From Methanothrix sp. (lineage in GTDB: Archaea; Halobacteriota; Methanosarcinia; Methanotrichales; Methanotrichaceae), in NCBI GenBank assembly GCA_026394475.1, contig JAPKYD010000130.1, positions 1 to 40,499 of the forward strand: DNA of 40,499 bases, in the 5' to 3' direction. Under the pieces are notes generated by a model that saw only the letters and a program-made list of their open reading frames with translations, was not told the origin of the DNA and ran no database searches. Below are positions 38,043-40,499 of this stretch, piece after piece. Numbering within the stretch: the stretch's first letter is position 1; each line of letters starts with the position of its first letter. The translations under genes were made by a program, and so were the position numbers.

Positions 38043-38401
38043 GTGGCGAATTGCCTCCGCAGATACAGAATCAGCTGGCTCAGCTCCAGCAGCTCCAGCA
38101 GCAGGCTCAGGCCGTTATGACTCAGAAGACCCAGATCGAGGGTCTGATCCGAGAGACAGAGGCGGCGCTGAAGGAGCTGGATAAGAGCAGCGACAATGCT
38201 GTCATATACAAGAGCGTCGGCGAGCTTCTCTTCCGGGCCGACAAGCCAAAGCTGGTGGAAGAGCTCAAAGAGAGAAAGGATATGATGGATATCCGGCTGA
38301 AGACCATGGCCAAGCAGGAAGAGCGCATTCAGGGCCGGTTCACTCAGCTTCAGGAGCAGCTCAAGCAATCTCTAGGTCAGATACCGCCCAAGGGCGGCTA
38401 A
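38039..38401 (+). CDS. pfdB: Prefoldin subunit beta
   Basis: 'LPPQIQNQLAQLQQLQQQAQAVMTQKTQIEGLIRETEAALKELDKSSDNAVIYKSVGELLFRADKPKLVEELKERKDMMDIRLKTMAKQEERIQGRFTQLQEQL'. Confidence 0.95.
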   Translation: MSGELPPQIQNQLAQLQQLQQQAQAVMTQKTQIEGLIRETEAALKELDKSSDNAVIYKSVGELLFRADKPKLVEELKERKDMMDIRLKTMAKQEERIQGRFTQLQEQLKQSLGQIPPKGG

Positions 38402-38409
38402 ACTCTAGC

Positions 38410-38484
38410 GGGCCCGTGGCTTAGCCAGGATATAGCACCGGGCTTCTAACCCGGGGGTCGCGGGTTCGAGTCCCGCCGGGCCCG
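38410..38484 (+). tRNA. tRNA-Arg (anticodon UCU)
   Basis: Acceptor GGGCCCG/CGGGCCC, anticodon arm CCGGG-CTTCTAA-CCCGG, T arm GCGGG-TTCGAGT-CCCGC; discriminator G at 38484. Confidence 0.93.
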
Positions 38485-38505
38485 CCTTATTCTAAGTGAG
38501 GATCT

Positions 38506-38694
38506 ATGTGCGAACTTGCCGTTTACACCTTGAAGGGTGAAGCCCGAGAGAAGCTGATGGAAGGAGTGGTCAGGCTGGTCATGCAAGATGGAAAAGTGCT
38601 GATGGAGGGCATCTTTGGGGATTCCAAGGAGATTGAAGGCAGGCTGGCCGAGGTGAATATAATCGCCCAGTCTGCGGATATAATCCTGGCTTAG
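38506..38694 (+). CDS. CooT-family (nickel-binding) protein
   Basis: 'MCELAVYTLKGEAREKLMEGVVRLVMQDGKVLMEGIFGDSKEIEGRLAEVNIIAQSADIILA' begins with the MCE signature. Confidence 0.75.
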   Translation: MCELAVYTLKGEAREKLMEGVVRLVMQDGKVLMEGIFGDSKEIEGRLAEVNIIAQSADIILA

Positions 38695-38748
38695 ACGGGC
38701 AATCCCCACGGATTTTACTTTTGATCGCTAAACCAGATACAGTAAATA

Positions 38749-38868
38749 TCAGTCTCTTTTGCTTTCAGGCAACATCCTATCCCTTAGCCTAGCCACATTC
38801 AGCGCCGTGAAGGGCTCGCCCTCGAACTTGAGCTTTTCTTTTGATATGCCGAAGTGCAGCCGCCGACA
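38749..38868 (-). pseudogene. Possible gene remnant
   Basis: Reverse frame '...RRLHFGISKEKLKFEGEPFTALNVARLRDRMLPESKRD*' is protein-like but has no ATG/GTG/TTG start before an upstream in-frame stop. Confidence 0.3.
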
Positions 38869-38903
38869 AATTTATAAACTTATAAAGCTGTAATTTTGTA
38901 ACT

Positions 38904-39098
38904 ATGCCCACCACAATACAGGTTCAGGATGATGTTTATAAAATGCTGAACATATTAAAGAAGGAGCTCAACGTCGAATCATACAATGACGTGATCAGGC
39001 ATTTGCTCAGGAAATCCAAACGGATGGATGAATCCGAGTTTGGAAGTATGCCAGGGATCGCGCCATTCCAGAGGGAAGAGATTGACCGTTTTGATTGA
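38904..39098 (+). CDS. VapB-type antitoxin
   Basis: 'MPTTIQVQDDVYKMLNILKKELNVESYNDVIRHLLRKSKRMDESEFGSMPGIAPF', overlapping a PIN-domain gene. Confidence 0.8.
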   Translation: MPTTIQVQDDVYKMLNILKKELNVESYNDVIRHLLRKSKRMDESEFGSMPGIAPFQREEIDRFD

Positions 39099-39462
39099 TT
39101 CCTGGGCCTGGGCGGAGTTCTTCGCCGGCAGCAAAATAGGAAAGATCGTCAAGACCTATGTGATGGATGAGGATCAGGAGATTATCATAAGCAGCATCAA
39201 CCTAGCCGAGATCTATCGTTTGGCACTGGATCGATTTGATGAGAAGACGGCCGAGAAAAGGCGACGGGCCATGATCTCCAGGTGCTACCTAATCCCCGTA
39301 GACGAAGAGATTGCCATCAAAGGAGCCAAGTTCAGGCACGATCGAGATTGGGGTTTGGGGGATGCCTTAATCTACGCCACGGCGATCAGAGAGGGCGCAA
39401 AGGTCTTGACGGGCGATCCTCATTTCAAAGGGCTGAACGATGTGATCTTCCTAGGGGATTAG
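39082..39462 (+). CDS. VapC-type PIN-domain toxin
   Basis: TTG start 'LTVLIDSWAWAEFFAGSKIGKIV...INLAEIYRLALDR...GLGDALIYATAIREGAKVLTGDPHFKGLNDVIFLGD'; PIN acidic residues in order. Confidence 0.85.
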   Translation: MTVLIDSWAWAEFFAGSKIGKIVKTYVMDEDQEIIISSINLAEIYRLALDRFDEKTAEKRRRAMISRCYLIPVDEEIAIKGAKFRHDRDWGLGDALIYATAIREGAKVLTGDPHFKGLNDVIFLGD

Positions 39463-39499
39463 CTTTGTGCGCTGGATGCGATGGTTCAACCCTCCGGTC

Positions 39500-39832
39500 T
39501 CACCTTCCACTCATAAATTCCGCAGTTCGGCGGATTTCCTGCAGCTTCGCGTCAGAGATGCCCGCCAGGTCTTCCTGCTGGACCCATCCTTCGCTCATCA
39601 GTCGAGCGAAGACAAAGAGCAGGACTCTGTAGCGGTAGTCGTACTTCTCGTCCGTCTCCTTTCGTTTATCTGTCAGGTAATCATGAAGCTGCCACAAGTC
39701 GATCGGGTCATTGATCTCAGACGCCATTTTGCGGACGTTCTCCGCGATGGCCATGCACTCACCGCTATAGGCGGCCTTGAATGCTCGGCGTGCGATCTCC
39801 CTCTCTTGTTTTGACCATTCCATCTCCCTCAT
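39500..39832 (-). CDS. Fluorescence recovery protein (FRP)-like protein
   Basis: 'MREMEWSKQEREIARRAFKAAYSGECMAIAENVRKMASEINDPIDLWQLHDYLTDKRKETDEKYDYRYRVLLFVFARLMSEGWVQQEDLAGISDAKLQEI' resembles the cyanobacterial FRP pattern as I recall it ('DDLWKLHDFLSxxRxEIDxKYDxRxSVxIFVFAxLxxEG'). Confidence 0.7.
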   Translation of the reverse strand: MREMEWSKQEREIARRAFKAAYSGECMAIAENVRKMASEINDPIDLWQLHDYLTDKRKETDEKYDYRYRVLLFVFARLMSEGWVQQEDLAGISDAKLQEIRRTAEFMSGR

Positions 39833-40008
39833 CTTTCATCCTCTGGACGAACCGATGCCCATCCGGGCGCGCAGGCACCACGTCGCATGCATGGGATGGT
39901 TGGGCTCTCTTTTTGCTTTCCAATCCCCTCCGTGTTCTTCCCAACGATGTAATCCAGCCACGTTTTTCCACCTTGGCCATCAGCTGGAGTGATTTGTTCG
40001 GTGATTTG

Positions 40009-40344
40009 TCATTTGTTTAATGATTTCTCAAGTTCGATCTTCCTAATCAGAAGTTCATCAAATCTTTTCTTGATATCGGATATTTCCTTCTCGATTTTCC
40101 GCAGCTCCGATTTGTTTTTGACTTTTGCCAGGTATTCTGGTCCAAGCTCATCAGCTATATATTTTTCAAGCTGACTTCTCAAAACCTTGAGATAAGGATT
40201 CCCCCATACCGATCCCTGGCGATATTCTAGTTTGCCGGTCTGTATACCTTTGATAACGAAATCGCGGTTCACCCCATATTCAGCCTTTGCTGTTTTGTCG
40301 CTGAGTGTCGCGCCCTTTCGATTCCATTCACCATATTCCGCCAT
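40009..40344 (-). CDS. Uncharacterised conserved small protein with N-terminal HTH-like region and C-terminal coiled coil
   Basis: 'MAEYGEWNRKGATLSDKTAKAEYGVNRDFVIKGIQTGKLEYRQGSVWGNPYLKVLRSQLEKYI...LRKIEKEISDIKKRFDELLIRKIELEKSLNK'. Confidence 0.7.
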   Translation of the reverse strand: MAEYGEWNRKGATLSDKTAKAEYGVNRDFVIKGIQTGKLEYRQGSVWGNPYLKVLRSQLEKYIADELGPEYLAKVKNKSELRKIEKEISDIKKRFDELLIRKIELEKSLNK

Positions 40345-40499
40345 CTATCCTCTTTTAACTTCGCAAGAACCTGGGACGCTGCCGTCCCTGTAGATCTCCA
40401 GCAATTCGATAGGGTCCATATTTCTGGAAAACCCGATAGCGTTGACAACTGTGTGATGGCTTAAGGCTGCTAGTCCCTTTGTGTTCGTGGGATACCGAA
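40345..40499 (-). CDS. Partial CDS running off the window edge, unknown
   Basis: Open reverse frame '...RYPTNTKGLAALSHHTVVNAIGFSRNMDPIELLEIYRDGSVPGSCEVKRG*', directly upstream of the 111 aa gene. Confidence 0.45.
   Translation of the reverse strand, partial: RYPTNTKGLAALSHHTVVNAIGFSRNMDPIELLEIYRDGSVPGSCEVKRG

Noticed and set aside
1-40499. CRISPR arrays, rRNA genes, or complete insertion sequences
   Set aside because: No regularly spaced repeats, rRNA signatures or transposase-like ORFs seen on reading both strands.

Overview
This window looks like a chromosomal segment of a methanogenic archaeon, most likely Methanothrix/Methanosaeta-like (Methanosarcinales); the taxonomic call is inference from Mch, the methanogenesis marker 14 protein and gene content. 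The right half (about 31.1-38.4 kb) is the known archaeal exosome/proteasome/RNase P superoperon: L15e, an RNA-binding protein, Rnp3, Rnp2, PsmA, SBDS, Rrp4, Rrp41, Rrp42, L37Ae, RpoP, a Brix-like protein, Pcc1 and prefoldin beta. It is followed by tRNA-Arg(UCU) and a CooT-like gene. The left and middle parts hold housekeeping genes (MutS-like ATPase, TrpRS, MoaC, Nnr, parvulin, RfcS, IleRS, Mch, marker 14) interrupted by accessory islands. The items most worth follow-up are: (1) a tightly packed three-gene cassette at 15.5-17.2 kb, TIGR04255-like / unknown 178 aa / HEPN-like, which is a candidate undescribed defence or toxin-antitoxin-type system; (2) two paralogous copies of an uncharacterised ~210 aa family, each divergent from a small DNA-binding (RHH or AbrB) gene, with one copy carrying a single in-frame amber codon and a G6 homopolymer frameshift; (3) a protein at 39.5-39.8 kb resembling cyanobacterial fluorescence recovery protein (FRP), in a non-phototroph; (4) a standalone protein resembling the Fe-S C-terminal domain of the primase large subunit, next to marker 14. 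No CRISPR array, rRNA or complete IS element was seen. All family calls come from reading motifs; no database search was run.
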